A DNA stretch of 64,000 nt. Origin: Cellulophaga sp. F20128 (GTDB taxonomy: Bacteria > Bacteroidota > Bacteroidia > Flavobacteriales > Flavobacteriaceae). The first letter of the stretch is position 1, and each line of letters opens with the position of its first letter. The stretch is taken from the NCBI RefSeq assembly GCF_023015805.1, contig NZ_JALKBA010000014.1, positions 1 through 64,000 on the forward strand, read 5' to 3'. The position numbers and the translations under genes were made by a program. Below the pieces are notes generated by a model. It was not told where the DNA came from. It saw nothing but the letters and a program-made list of their open reading frames with translations, and searched no databases. This document shows, piece after piece, positions 40,101-47,059 of the stretch.

Positions 40101-42556
40101 CCTTGTTGTCTAATTTCAACGGTATATGCTCCATTATTTGCTATAGAAAAGTTAGGGCCATTATTAGCACTAAAAGGTACGATTACAGCATCTGTTGCAG
40201 CGTTTAATAGTTGAAACTCATAGTTGGCAGGAATATTTGTAACTGATATATTACCAGGGGTTGCACAAATAATATCGCTAATTGTAGCCATAGGATCTAA
40301 TGGGTTTTTAAACACATTAAAATAAAAGCGACTAAAACAACCGTTTTGGTAGTTAACAATTACGCGGTACTGTCCGGGATCTGAAGCTAAAAGTGTACTT
40401 CCAGATTCTATTCTAGTCCATGTACAGGTACCATTTTTATTTGCACAATCTTCAACCGAAGCACCACAACTAGCTTCGTCTAATTTTTCCCAGTGTATGC
40501 TAGTTGCATCTGGAATGTTAATTGTTACGGGTTCAACATCGTTTAAACCACATAAGAAAATTTTTGGTAAGGGATCGCCATCTATAGGACAAATGGTTAT
40601 TTCACCTTCAACGGTATTTGAAGGGTCACTTATTAGGGTTGCGATTGGGTTTGTTTGTGTTTGTCCAAAACGTTCTACCGTAATAATTTCTTGAAAACCT
40701 TTACATGGATCTGCAACTATTTTGTCTACTATATAAGTACCAATATCATCTACTAAAAGGGTACTTAAATCATTGTCAGAATTCCCATCATTTAAAACGG
40801 TATCTGCACCATCTATTACTCCATTGTTATTTTCATCCTTATACCAGATATAATCATCAAAATTATCACCAGCATCTAAAAGGACTTCATCACCACAGAG
40901 TTGTACGGTTCTATTATAGTCACAGTCTTCCAAATCATCCAACAAGAAGTTAGTTGCCCCTGGAGTTGTAAATCCGCAATTATCAAAATCGGTTACACTT
41001 GGGTCATCTGTTATTATGTTGTCGTTTAATACTCCTTGGTAGGTAGAATACGCAAGGTTTTGAATTAAATCGGAACATGCGTTTATAAAATCGAAACAAT
41101 TTTCTGCAACTTTTACCCGCATACGAATGCTATAGGTAGACCCACCTTCTAGTACATAATTATTTGGAATAGAAAAAAGTACAGTTCTGGTACTTGGATC
41201 ATAGGTATAGCTTACACCTGAAGGGTACGTAATATGGGCTTCATCTAGGGTTACATTTAGAGGTAGAATATCTTTAATCGTATAATTATCAGCATCGTCA
41301 TTCCCTACATTTTGAAAGGATAATACATATTCTAAGGTTTGTCCTAAATTTACGCCTAGGCCAGTTATGTCATTTCCTCCAATATCCTCTACCCTTTTAG
41401 ATAAGTTTATGGTTGGTTCTATGATCTCTACGTCAAAAGAGGTAAAGAAAATATCGTATTTATCTCCCGTGGAAGTAGCTCTTAAGGTAGCCCCAGTTTC
41501 ATCGTTGGGTATAACTGACCTTGCGGGGTTAGGAATTGTAAAAAGATCGGCATCCCATCCTAAGGTATTTATACTGTTCGGGTTTCGGGTATTTATAACC
41601 GTGTTTTCAATGGTTATATTACTATTAAAAAAGTTATTGGTTGGGTTAACTGTGTTGCCCAAAGGAGTATAGGTGGCGTTACTATTTGCTCTAATGGATA
41701 GACCATCTCCCGTAATTCTATTATCACCCTCTAAGGTACTAACACCCAATCTAGCGTTCACTGGAAAAGGGTTGGGTAAGGTTGTAAATCCAGAAACTGG
41801 AATATCAACAGATTCTCCAGAGGCTATACCGGCATAACCATCAAAAGTTGTAATGTATTTTCCAGGATAGGTTGGGTTTTCATAAACAACAACCATAGTC
41901 CATCCACCAGAAACCCCGCCAGAAGGACTCTCACCAACACTTGCTCTTATATTGGCAACTGTATATTCCCCATTAGGATCTGCTAAACCTGTAATTATAG
42001 AAGTGATATCCTTATAACAAGCATACGGACTATAGTAATCAAAATCGGTATCTCCGTAGCCATCAAAAAGGACTTCATCTGCTGAAATATCCAAATATGA
42101 TCCTCCTGGAATCTTAAATTTAATATCACCAATATTACTTCTATCAGTCTCATTGGAGTATACTGCCGACCAATATAATCCTGCATACCGAACTAAGGAA
42201 CAGCTGGCATCAGGCACCGTTAATTCGGAACTACTAGAACTAAAAGTTGTATCGTCACTGTCAATATCAATGTATTGCATGTCCCAGCTATCATTACTGG
42301 TGGAACTATTTCCGGTTTGATTATACGAATCATTTGCATCCTTTGGAATGGAAACCCATGTATAACCAGACCACCAAGAACCAGTCCAATACCCTTCATC
42401 ACCTTCTCGGTTAACAATGTTGTTTGCTATAATAGTTAAATCACCACGCAAACTATTGTTATAACGCGGCTCAAAATCGTTTTTTACTTGACCATAGGTA
42501 TTTACGGTTGCAAAAAGGGTGAGGATAAATAATAAAAATCGTTTTAAAAAATTCAT
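28181..42556 (-). CDS. sprB: Giant SprB-like gliding adhesin with type B T9SS signal
   Basis: This is a cell-surface adhesin of about 4,791 residues, exported by the type IX secretion system. The ATG at 42556 gives a normal signal peptide (FLKRFLLFILTLFATVNTYGQ); an in-frame TTG 13 codons earlier is less likely. After an N-terminal domain (about 25-370) comes a DUF11-like domain (about 375-487, NLGQTLEYVLSFQNVGNDD). From roughly residue 880 there are about 40 SprB-type repeats by eye, each ending in a version of F-x2-L-x2-G-x-Y-x4-V-x-D-x3-C. One repeat is interrupted by a different beta-rich domain (about 1826-2031). The C-terminus (about 4705-4791, VPNFFTPDGD to VGHFTLYR) is the gliding type B sorting domain. 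The F. johnsoniae SprB is somewhat larger. Gene order sprC-sprD-sprB-sprF supports the name. Confidence 0.92.
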   Translation of the reverse strand: MNFLKRFLLFILTLFATVNTYGQVKNDFEPRYNNSLRGDLTIIANNIVNREGDEGYWTGSWWSGYTWVSIPKDANDSYNQTGNSSTSNDSWDMQYIDIDSDDTTFSSSSSELTVPDASCSLVRYAGLYWSAVYSNETDRSNIGDIKFKIPGGSYLDISADEVLFDGYGDTDFDYYSPYACYKDITSIITGLADPNGEYTVANIRASVGESPSGGVSGGWTMVVVYENPTYPGKYITTFDGYAGIASGESVDIPVSGFTTLPNPFPVNARLGVSTLEGDNRITGDGLSIRANSNATYTPLGNTVNPTNNFFNSNITIENTVINTRNPNSINTLGWDADLFTIPNPARSVIPNDETGATLRATSTGDKYDIFFTSFDVEIIEPTINLSKRVEDIGGNDITGLGVNLGQTLEYVLSFQNVGNDDADNYTIKDILPLNVTLDEAHITYPSGVSYTYDPSTRTVLFSIPNNYVLEGGSTYSIRMRVKVAENCFDFINACSDLIQNLAYSTYQGVLNDNIITDDPSVTDFDNCGFTTPGATNFLLDDLEDCDYNRTVQLCGDEVLLDAGDNFDDYIWYKDENNNGVIDGADTVLNDGNSDNDLSTLLVDDIGTYIVDKIVADPCKGFQEIITVERFGQTQTNPIATLISDPSNTVEGEITICPIDGDPLPKIFLCGLNDVEPVTINIPDATSIHWEKLDEASCGASVEDCANKNGTCTWTRIESGSTLLASDPGQYRVIVNYQNGCFSRFYFNVFKNPLDPMATISDIICATPGNISVTNIPANYEFQLLNAATDAVIVPFSANNGPNFSIANNGAYTVEIRQQGVVDGCLFRLEDLGVRTRDYEVNITTKDTDCSGLGEIRISAEDVEPQYYFEISQGGTTVDTYGPTDDNDYTFENLNDGVYDVTVSTDDGCTYTEEITINDVSDLAATALTTKAIDCTDGTITVTGTGGFANPGYSYAIWSKDGTDLYPTPFSLNDIPPSEFQATSDFTFDATEQGTYEFIVVDSNNCYAITNEETITIAPSITYTTTGIDESCFGANDGSYVVDITASNGYTMTYDLLNPDGSNTVNGSGNFTNLAQGNYTLTITQTNGTAVCDFDETFTIGGPTSGIGGTAVLTQDYTCLQEATIEAQNVIGGEAPYSYSIDGVNFVGPAAGAETFANLTNGTYSITIRDANLCTFVTNEITIAPLNEPTDLNFTATAPNCPTQTSDVTVTVANGTAPFNFTIIAPTAITATTITGNTGSFADLVPDTYTFMVTDAKGCTFEESFTIRPVDPINVSGSLVSNITCFDDTDGEATFTVSGFNSTYNYTITGPTTVPAGTAVNSTSIPLTNLDNGTYTITVTDTATNCTATADVVIASPTAALTLSANETQPTCTADGRVILTANGGWGSNDFTITYPDASTTFTNGTGTFNNLNQAGTYTVAVEDANGCIATASFILDASVAPTLAITPNTTCFTVGAGLELTASVTAGGDGNYQYRLNGGAYGTSAIFSGLNPGTYTIDVIDGKNCTATATITVNPELTVTAAADNITACATDTNVTITAAGGDGTNYVYAIVANGVTPTAGNFTTTNPRTVTTGAGDYDVYVRDANGTGTFCEAKIDLTIEKDAALTVSTASTNILCSGEAQSTLTITTTGGEAPYRYSINGGTNYQTTNTFPNLAAGSYSIRVRDANNCEVTDTHTITEPFTLSASAAVTALYECNPITGAEVRITNAQGGTPSYEYSFNGGTSYSTNPINYLLPGTHTLFIRDANLCTFQMIVTVDPAPAAPTFTPSISYDCDGLGEITITSSSTDFDYIYSIDGTENTPNTNNLFSDVSAGNHAITIDYISNIAPAPSNLLSENFGSGANTSISQIDPAYCYEPQNGTIAICNSVNTAINDGEYSVTQAIASPFGSWRNPNDHTGNPNGRFLAINVGGVAGVGGIIYAKRAIEVIPNRDITISTWAYNLLRSGTSGGDPTIEIQLVDGGGTVIASTATGNIPKNNNADDWHNYSVTLNPGANTNLDIVIRTNSAVTGGNDIAIDDIQAFQVPEVCATTATFDVVIEAGKAFGATVTNPKNNSCFGSTDGEFVINASNFGAGGFEYSINGGAFSAAFTTSQTVTGLSAQTYTIEVRDVDDNGCSITLTQELTQPTEVTATASITDDFTCNNTGATITAVASGGTPTYSYQLEIDGGAVVVGYQPSAIFTDVPANASGENYIVRVQDSNSCTNVVTPAITVTAPEVPTFTTTPTACYSGANDGTIQVDITSIPGNGNFQLSINGGPWVNPNNTATSHTFTGLANASYTIDVKDGFGCTAAQQTVILSPQLVVSVETVHVSSCADGSITVNATGGNGTLVYAIVPANGDPTGLFTTTNNLVVTNAMATANPAGYDVYVQDNNGISYLCSYSEEDIIVNTAAPLTVTGTANDPECYDGLGSIVATVAGGNAPYTYTLTDLTAADGIDYGVTYTNIGVTTNEFAGVGVGDYEITITDADGCSVTSITTTINNAVEITADIEPILPNDCASSVPTDYGFEFANLTTPAATLIEYSYDNGTTWNTNGIEQRGIPSGTEVYPSIRVTLASGTICQTDFPRYIIPYPLDNLDISISAIVVDCTDLEVTVQGTAGVAPYEYAYAEDPATFNPLTATWVPGGTINNVPATVPAGHGNYTWLGLTPGRTYVFYVKDATGCVRQSLENVNDLVAPLPIDITSEITPSCFGGTTGTITYTLNPITPNSHMRWEFYELGNPIPMAVSGALAPAPAQNVLYDNEISFTGLAQGEYYIEIVQSDNSTDSCRGGSENALVDQLKELEATAVATRDISCNLPGLISITGITGGGGAPYTFDVTGPVGFTALTGLTSNPIQIPVNSPAGNYTVTIIDQYGCSNTVALNSVPLTLTANPTIDNVTQDNCSAPISVTVAASSLAGNIRYALVPAGNPVPTYYLTNGGLFNNVSPGSYDVHIIDGNGCTDILTTFVVNPVLSAKAELTKLLDCTAAPDAVITIEALTGSGNYEYSISGAATVASTTLTSPFDYPATTAGVYTITVYDMDTPNSAVCNRVFTIEVPAAVTPIFTHTLTDITCNTAADGTITLYQTDNGINPLTYTITPSVGTFDATTSTFSNLPPNTYTVTATGTNGCPATIPNIVIADVDPIVIADAVVTEFGCTAGNTNNYASITVDNTAANITGGSTTYVIYEFINDNNTVATGDDVIVQSGSNNVYIETNTAGGSYTINVYDNNGCVGSIDRDIAPYDELLTATASVTADITCDPGSDGEITIAVTSSTNDVSKFEYSIDNGLSWQTTISHTNPEIFTGLEVGTHNFLVRHSDTDCIISTSATITSPDVLELDATIVSNVICFGGNDGSVEFDLHDAANVTYPNPIEYILYHDTNNTPANTGDDVQTPGSSPNGNFVINNLVAGSYYIEVKQTPDPKCTYTEAFTIAGPSAAITAATEVTAVTCLGNDGIIEVINPAGGWGDYVYYVDVAGNPAPVFPTDYVSNPKFLGLSGAAAPAGTDYQVWVADKNGCIVQLPNVNLVEPTDISATIQVNQENCTNLEGEIEVIGTIGGQGSNYTYQLIKNGIAVGSPQPTRIFSGLGAGSYTVLINDQWSCDYTTAATLLYEEINVSTTVVKPIDCTVDPGGQITVNVTGGSTNLEYEVTFPDLTTIQTQTNNAIFTGLTQIGTYSFVIRDLDTNTPICEKPVTQALVDKVDPILLASTVDNVSCFGLTDGTITANLDPATNVDPIYTYNLYDAIGTTQIGVNQTSPTFTGLAAAVYQIEVVSAKGCSIRETIEVTQPTALVISAVATEFACAPNNTVNTATITVTIEDGVTTPGTPSGTSPFLYSIDGVNFQSTNTFNVIDTGVAQTITVSVKDGNSCPQTTTVTIAPINKFTAVVTQDAAISCVGPEEITITVTDNGAATNVYTYEVLPIGNTNGTQTATPTYNTATYNLTAVGGYVFRVTDTATGCYVDTDAYTIAPYDLIKVQTTAITPVTCFGDTNGALEVTVTDATGPFTYTVLNADGTLLSPSITNTVTTNTFTISGLTGGSYYVAVKQDNAPECTEDSNIITIVSPDMPLSTVVNQTAAVTCNNDRGEIVVDPSGGYAPYDIVLTNTTTSVVFTATDVLTVTFEGLSAGNYTVSITDTSGCILNDTEVLAAATPITADITPPTTTLDCYGDSNGSVSAINVVGGQGIYQYKLNVYDATGTTITSTSGGQTSNTFNNLGAGIYTITVSDGWNCDIETIQAVITEPTDISGALIQLSELSCVDPAEIELIATGGTAPYLYSVDGVTYTAMSGGDTHRFTVNAGIYQYYVRDAFGCGDVISNQVNIDAVPTLEIILDESAAVINCNGESTASILAKGKGGLGNYSYELLDNPTSTSALQGPQTNGEFRNLAIGTYYVKVTSDGGCEVVSNAIMITEPDPLIIDLQDTTDVTCAGENDGTITVEVSGGTGEIKYAISPNLNQFDTKNVFTDLEPGTYDVIAQDENGCFITFNFTINEPTPIQLSATTTGETCTGNEDGMATVTITGGTAPYRTSLDSNDPADYVLGRVDFSGLSSGTHVILVKDANDCETNMVIEIEPGVNLKATATPIYECSTDTPTNYLEVVFEDNTTGSDVLYGLDTTDPSAMQLTSDFANMAPGDHYLFIMHANGCTETINFTVEGFDPLTLVLTNSNINEITATVTGGNPNYTFYIQGNNNGEENTFRIRETNTYTIVVEDENGCQVTQDIFIEFIDIEVPNFFTPDGDLIHNTWIPKNMEGFPNILTIIYDRYGRELYRMGINDSGWDGFYDGKELPSGDYWYTIKLNGENDDREFVGHFTLYR
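36465..37080 (-). other. Non-repeat beta-sandwich-like domain inserted in the SprB repeats
   Basis: Residues about 1826-2031 of SprB break the repeat pattern. The stretch contains NLLSENFGSG, AYCYEPQNGTIAIC, GRFLAINVGG, ISTWAYNLLRSG, GDPTIEIQLVDGGG, WHNYSVTLNPGANTNLDIVIRTN and GNDIAIDDIQAF. The closing 'D-I-A-I-D-D-I' strand and the WHxYxV strand are typical of MAM/lectin-like jelly-roll domains that bind calcium and ligands. The SprB-type pattern resumes right after it, which shows an insertion inside one repeat. Confidence 0.7.
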
Positions 42557-42569
42557 TTTATCTAATGGT

Positions 42570-42707
42570 TTAGGGACTGTTTTTATGAATTTCAATTGGG
42601 GCTATTGAAAATGAAATGGTTTGTTGAAAATCTTGAGCTTATGCTAATGCTATACAGGTAAGAAGTATGGCAAAAAAGAGGATTATTTTTGAAAATATTG
42701 GTTTCAT
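42570..42707 (-). CDS. Tiny signal-peptide ORF between sprD and sprB, with in-frame stop
   Basis: An ATG at 42707, six bases after the last base of the sprD stop region, opens a frame of 22 codons that ends in TAA at 42639-42641. The peptide is a perfect-looking signal sequence: MKPIFSKII, a hydrophobic core, then CIALA. If the TAA is read through, the same frame continues for 22 more codons (AQDFQQTISFSIAP and on) to a second TAA at 42570-42572, 13 bases before sprB. The stop thus falls just where signal peptidase would cut. It may be a small gene broken by a nonsense mutation, a genuine 22-residue membrane peptide, or a coupling leader. I do not know a homologue. Confidence 0.5.
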
Positions 42708-42712
42708 CTGTC

Positions 42713-44761
42713 TTAGGTTATATGGTTGTTTGATACTCTCATGATCCACATTTTATCTTGGTATGAGCTGTTTATTTTTGAATAATAGGAGGATAAAGCA
42801 TTGTTCCATGAACCGTGCTTTTTAAGATATACATACCTGTAGTTATTTTCTGGGTTAATAAAATAACTGGCATTAAGCCCTTGGCTATTCAGTAACTTTA
42901 CAAACTTTTTAGCATTATTTTCATTGGCAAACACATTTGCAATAATGTAAAAACCTGACGCTACAGCCTTAAATTTGATTGTTTTTGTTTTGGGTAAACG
43001 AGACACCACATTGTCCTTAGCAACAACATTGTTGGTTTTGTTGCTTTTTGGAAATTTGGGTGCTGGTGTATCCGTAGAGGCATATCTCTTGTCTGAATAA
43101 TTGCTATTATCCACATTCATAATCCACATCATACCTTTGTAGGTATCGTTCATGTTAGAATTATGAGCAGCAACTGCTTCTTCCCAAGTATTATACTTTT
43201 CCAAGTAAACATATTTTAAACCATTGTTTGGGTTTTCTACATAGTCTGCTTTTATCCCTTTTTTATCTAATTCTGCAATAAACTTGTTTAAGTAGCCCTT
43301 GCCTTTATATACATTGGCAACCACATAATATCCTTGAGCAACACCAGCTAAGTTTTTAAATTTTCTACTTTTTACTTTGGTTAGGTTACTCGGTTTTGAT
43401 GTAGCTTGAGTGGCATTGTTGGCTGTGGCGTCTTTAACTGTAATCGGTTTTTTAACAACAGCAGTTTGACTACTTTGCTTTTGAAAGGTATCTTCTATAC
43501 CAATTGGTTTTTTATTAGAGGTATCTACCAATGCTGTATTGTTATTGATAAAATACATTTTCTTAGCCTTTTTTTCTAAGTCGGGACGCTTCCCTTTGGT
43601 TTCACTACGAACCATACGCATAACCATTTCAAATCTTTTTTCTAAATCTTTTTGTCTGTTTACTTCTAATGAATCTTGTCTATACATTAGTTCTGCTAAT
43701 ATTGCATCATTTTCAGCTAATTTTCTTTTTAGCTCTTCAATCTTTTCGGCGGACACAACCTCATCGTTTTCTAATAACTTGTCTTGTTCTTCCACCAAAT
43801 CATCAGTGTCTTCTAACATTACTCTGTCTTCAGTTAAATTAGGAGTGAAAGCGTAGGCCAACGATATTTCATGAGTTAGACCAAAATTATCAAAATTTCC
43901 AGCAACACTTTTTTCCATAGTATACCCTAGAGACAAACGTTTGTTGAGGTTAAAACCAAGTCCGGCTGCAGCACCGTAATGATCGTCATATCCTGCTTGC
44001 AACCATCCCAATTTTGGTAAATCTAGAATAAGACTACCGCCAAGGACAATTTTATCTTCCCCAGCTTTACGAACTCTGGCCAATGGCATTAACCTACCTT
44101 CTTCTAGGATGCCAGCAGTAGTTTTAAACTGATGGGTATATTGCAAGTGTCCTGAAAATGTTTTCTCAGCAAATTCAGATACAGATTCACTAGTTTTAAG
44201 GTTGTAGTCAAATAAGTTTTCTGCGTATAAACCAACATCAAACTTACCATAAGAAAGGTTTACTCCAGGTTGAAATTGTAATAGATTATCTTTTTGACCA
44301 TTTAAAAATGGATCATCAGGGTCTGCAGCGTTTATTCTGTTCTGATCTAAACCACTTGCGTAATACGATAGGTTTGCACCAAAAGTAAAGTTGCTTTTAT
44401 CGCTTAACTTCACACCATAGGCGTAATTGGCTAAAACCCCATAATTGGTTAATGTACCAGCGGTTTGTTGGTAAACACTAATACCCAAACCAGTACGGTC
44501 ATTTACACGACCACTATAGCTTAAAAAGTAATTTTGATTGTTATCAGAAAATGCTACAGATTGATTTCTATGTAATAAGTTCACATAGGACTTGTCTTCC
44601 CGTACTGTAGAAAAAGTAGGGTTTATTAAAAACCTATTGTATTTTAATAAGTTTTGAGATGGTACATCATAAGAAAGATAAGGGTTTTCTTCCTGTGCGC
44701 TAACATTGGTCAGCACCATCGTTACTAATAAAAGAAAGTATATGTATTTAAACTTAAACAT
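42713..44761 (-). CDS. sprD: SprD-like PorP/SprF protein with coiled coil and SPOR-like repeats
   Basis: This is an envelope protein of the gliding operon, 682 residues. A signal peptide (KYIYFLLLVTMVLTNVSAQ) is followed by a PorP/SprF-type barrel domain (about 22-300: NLLKYNRFLINPTFS, RTGLGISVYQQTAGT). A charged coiled coil spans about 320-400 (KIEELKRKLAENDAILAELM). Two related SPOR-like repeats lie at about 468-555 and 598-682, each with GxYxxANVxxxxxxxxxF, then NPxNxxxYVYLxxxxxW and a closing MWIMxV. SPOR domains bind septal or denuded peptidoglycan. Position between sprC and sprB matches F. johnsoniae SprD, which assists SprB motility. It starts six bases after sprC. Confidence 0.85.
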   Translation of the reverse strand: MFKFKYIYFLLLVTMVLTNVSAQEENPYLSYDVPSQNLLKYNRFLINPTFSTVREDKSYVNLLHRNQSVAFSDNNQNYFLSYSGRVNDRTGLGISVYQQTAGTLTNYGVLANYAYGVKLSDKSNFTFGANLSYYASGLDQNRINAADPDDPFLNGQKDNLLQFQPGVNLSYGKFDVGLYAENLFDYNLKTSESVSEFAEKTFSGHLQYTHQFKTTAGILEEGRLMPLARVRKAGEDKIVLGGSLILDLPKLGWLQAGYDDHYGAAAGLGFNLNKRLSLGYTMEKSVAGNFDNFGLTHEISLAYAFTPNLTEDRVMLEDTDDLVEEQDKLLENDEVVSAEKIEELKRKLAENDAILAELMYRQDSLEVNRQKDLEKRFEMVMRMVRSETKGKRPDLEKKAKKMYFINNNTALVDTSNKKPIGIEDTFQKQSSQTAVVKKPITVKDATANNATQATSKPSNLTKVKSRKFKNLAGVAQGYYVVANVYKGKGYLNKFIAELDKKGIKADYVENPNNGLKYVYLEKYNTWEEAVAAHNSNMNDTYKGMMWIMNVDNSNYSDKRYASTDTPAPKFPKSNKTNNVVAKDNVVSRLPKTKTIKFKAVASGFYIIANVFANENNAKKFVKLLNSQGLNASYFINPENNYRYVYLKKHGSWNNALSSYYSKINSSYQDKMWIMRVSNNHIT

Positions 44762-44767
44762 TTTTAA

Positions 44768-47020
44768 TTATCTTATTATGGTTATAGTTCCCTGTTTTTG
44801 AGAATTCTGTGCATCAATTATCTTATAGAAAAACACCATATTCTGCTTTGGAAATGACATAGATGAATTGGGCCAATTGTTTTTATAATCTTTTTCGTTC
44901 AAGACTTCTTCTCCATTGCTGTTGTATATTATAACAGTAACATTGGCATTGTTTGAATAAGAAGTGGGCAATATCCAAAGGTCATTTTTTCCATCGCCAT
45001 TAGGCGTTACTACATTGGGAACATTAAAAGTATCTTTGTAAGACACGGTAAATTGTTTTACGATATCACAGGCATCAATTTTTGCCATAAGGGTATAGGT
45101 GCCTTCTGTAGATAGTTCTACTGAGTCGGTAGTGCTTAACTCTTCATTTGCTGCATTATACCAGGTATAAGACGTTCCACCACTTGCAGATATAGATTTA
45201 GTCTGACCTTCAACCAAGACAACAGGATCATCACTATTTAGAGTGATTAAGTCTTCATCTAAGGGAACTAGTACTACTTCATTTGAGCGTAAAGCACAAC
45301 CGTTTTTAATAACTTCAAGAACAAATGTTCCTGTTTCTATACTACTTAAGGTTTCATCGGTGCTATTAAAAGCATTGCCATCTTTATACCAAGTAAAGGT
45401 TTCACCATTTAAGTTCGTTGATGTACTTAAAAGCACAGGGTTACTAGGGCTGCAAAATGTGTTGCTACTAGCTGTAATACTTACCGTTTCAGAGGTTAAT
45501 AATTGAACAGGTATTGCATTGGAATCTATAGTACTGTAACCAGTAATTCCTCCATTTACTATATAGCTACCATTGGCACTTACATTATTTATCGTAATAT
45601 TTTTAGAATTCTCTCCCGTTATTGTAACACCATCCTTTTTCCATTGGAAAGAGAAGTCATCTACTAAATCTGCAGTCACGTTGGTTTTGGAATTATCGGC
45701 GGCAATGGCGTTTATAGTTTCAACGGCTATGATTGTCGTTGTGCTTTCACAAGCCGTATAAGGGGTCGTATAATTTACAGTGATTTCAAAGGCTACTGGG
45801 GCTACAACCGTTGTTTTTTCAGAATCAATCGAATAAGGACAGCTACCACTAGCATCAGAAACACGAGCAAAGTATTCTGCTGCCTCTGTAATAACCAAGG
45901 TATTTGCTGTTTGTCCTGCTACCTCAATACCATCTTTAAACCAAGTATATGCAGCTCCAGAATCACTACTTGTAACTTGTAAGGTTTTATTTTTACCAGG
46001 AAGAATAACCATATTGGCTTCATTGTCCCTACTTAATGTGATATTAGCTGCAGTTGCCATTGTAATTGCTGCAGAACGTTCTAAACAAACTCCAGCGCCA
46101 TTAATCTCTACAGTGTAGTCGCCTTCAAAACTAGGGGTAGCACCGTTAACAGTATAGGTATGGTCGTCTGTAGTAGGACTGGTAATTGCAACACCATCCT
46201 TATACCAAACATAGGTTAACCCTTGTCCGGATATGTTGGCCGTAAGTGTTTCTGTTTCACTAGAACATAAACTTGTTTTAGAAGGGGAGTTAAGTGCTAT
46301 CCCTAATTTAGTACCTGTGGTTACTTCAATAATGTTAGAATCTGTACTTGCAGAACCAGAGCAAATAGTACCGTAATCTATTTGAACAGAATACATTCCT
46401 GCTGCTGTGGTTGTTAATGATGCTCCTTTTTCACTTAATAAGGTTCCGCTCTTATACCAATTATATAGGTAGGTTTCCGCATTGGGAACATTGTGTGGTG
46501 CTATAGTAACAGCAGTGCCCTCACATACTTCTAATTTACCACCTGATGGAATGTTTCCACTGCCATCTCTACTCATTAAAATAGGTGAATTAAATTCTAT
46601 ATAGTACATTGAGTATGGACCAGAGGCTGGACTAACTTTTTCTGGACTCGTACTTTTTACTCGTATCTTATATTGTTCACCTCTAGTATCAGTAGGGATT
46701 GAAAAGTTGATGTTGAAATCGTAGGTTGCATTTTTATCATCAAAACTAGCAAGCTGCACAGGGCTACCAAAGTTGCCATTAGCATCGGATAATTCTAAAA
46801 TAAATTTGTTATCGCTTTTAACCGCGGGTGCATTAACCCAAGAAAAATTAACCCAGTAACTGTTAAATGAGGAAGAAGCGCAGGCTGCTGTCCATCCGCT
46901 AGTACCGCCTCCGTTTGGATCGGCAATAGGTTTGGGCGCATTCAAAATTTGCGCGCTCATTTTAAATGAAAATGTAGTAAACAATAATAGTACCAATAGA
47001 GATGTAGGTATGGTTCTCAT
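44768..47020 (-). CDS. sprC: SprC-like exported protein with type B T9SS signal
   Basis: This is a secreted protein of 750 residues from the ATG at 47020, which gives the signal peptide RTIPTSLLVLLLFTTFSFKM; an ATG 13 codons upstream is possible but would bury it. The body is a chain of Ig-like/beta-sandwich modules of about 80 residues with repeated 'YxWYKDGxxI' strands. The C-terminus (FNVPNVVTPNGDGKNDLW to GTITIIR) is a gliding type B sorting domain, so it travels by the T9SS. In F. johnsoniae the first of the four spr genes encodes SprC, needed for normal gliding; here nothing gliding-related lies upstream, and glnS is divergent. Confidence 0.85.
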   Translation of the reverse strand: MRTIPTSLLVLLLFTTFSFKMSAQILNAPKPIADPNGGGTSGWTAACASSSFNSYWVNFSWVNAPAVKSDNKFILELSDANGNFGSPVQLASFDDKNATYDFNINFSIPTDTRGEQYKIRVKSTSPEKVSPASGPYSMYYIEFNSPILMSRDGSGNIPSGGKLEVCEGTAVTIAPHNVPNAETYLYNWYKSGTLLSEKGASLTTTAAGMYSVQIDYGTICSGSASTDSNIIEVTTGTKLGIALNSPSKTSLCSSETETLTANISGQGLTYVWYKDGVAITSPTTDDHTYTVNGATPSFEGDYTVEINGAGVCLERSAAITMATAANITLSRDNEANMVILPGKNKTLQVTSSDSGAAYTWFKDGIEVAGQTANTLVITEAAEYFARVSDASGSCPYSIDSEKTTVVAPVAFEITVNYTTPYTACESTTTIIAVETINAIAADNSKTNVTADLVDDFSFQWKKDGVTITGENSKNITINNVSANGSYIVNGGITGYSTIDSNAIPVQLLTSETVSITASSNTFCSPSNPVLLSTSTNLNGETFTWYKDGNAFNSTDETLSSIETGTFVLEVIKNGCALRSNEVVLVPLDEDLITLNSDDPVVLVEGQTKSISASGGTSYTWYNAANEELSTTDSVELSTEGTYTLMAKIDACDIVKQFTVSYKDTFNVPNVVTPNGDGKNDLWILPTSYSNNANVTVIIYNSNGEEVLNEKDYKNNWPNSSMSFPKQNMVFFYKIIDAQNSQKQGTITIIR

Positions 47021-47059
47021 AGTAAAGTGTTTTGTAACTATTTTATTGTCTGGGGACAT

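Noticed and set aside
28403-41672. Many plus-strand frames of 60-145 codons opposite sprB
   Set aside because: They are antisense to a long, well-supported repeat protein and are biased by its codon pattern, with no family-like sequence.
28181-42556. sprB repeats as a CRISPR-like or DNA-level repeat array
   Set aside because: The repeats are conserved at the protein level only and have no constant-length spacers.
42557-42595. Thirteen-codon TTG-initiated extension of sprB
   Set aside because: It overlaps the preceding mini-ORF region and would bury a good signal peptide; the ATG at 42556 fits better.
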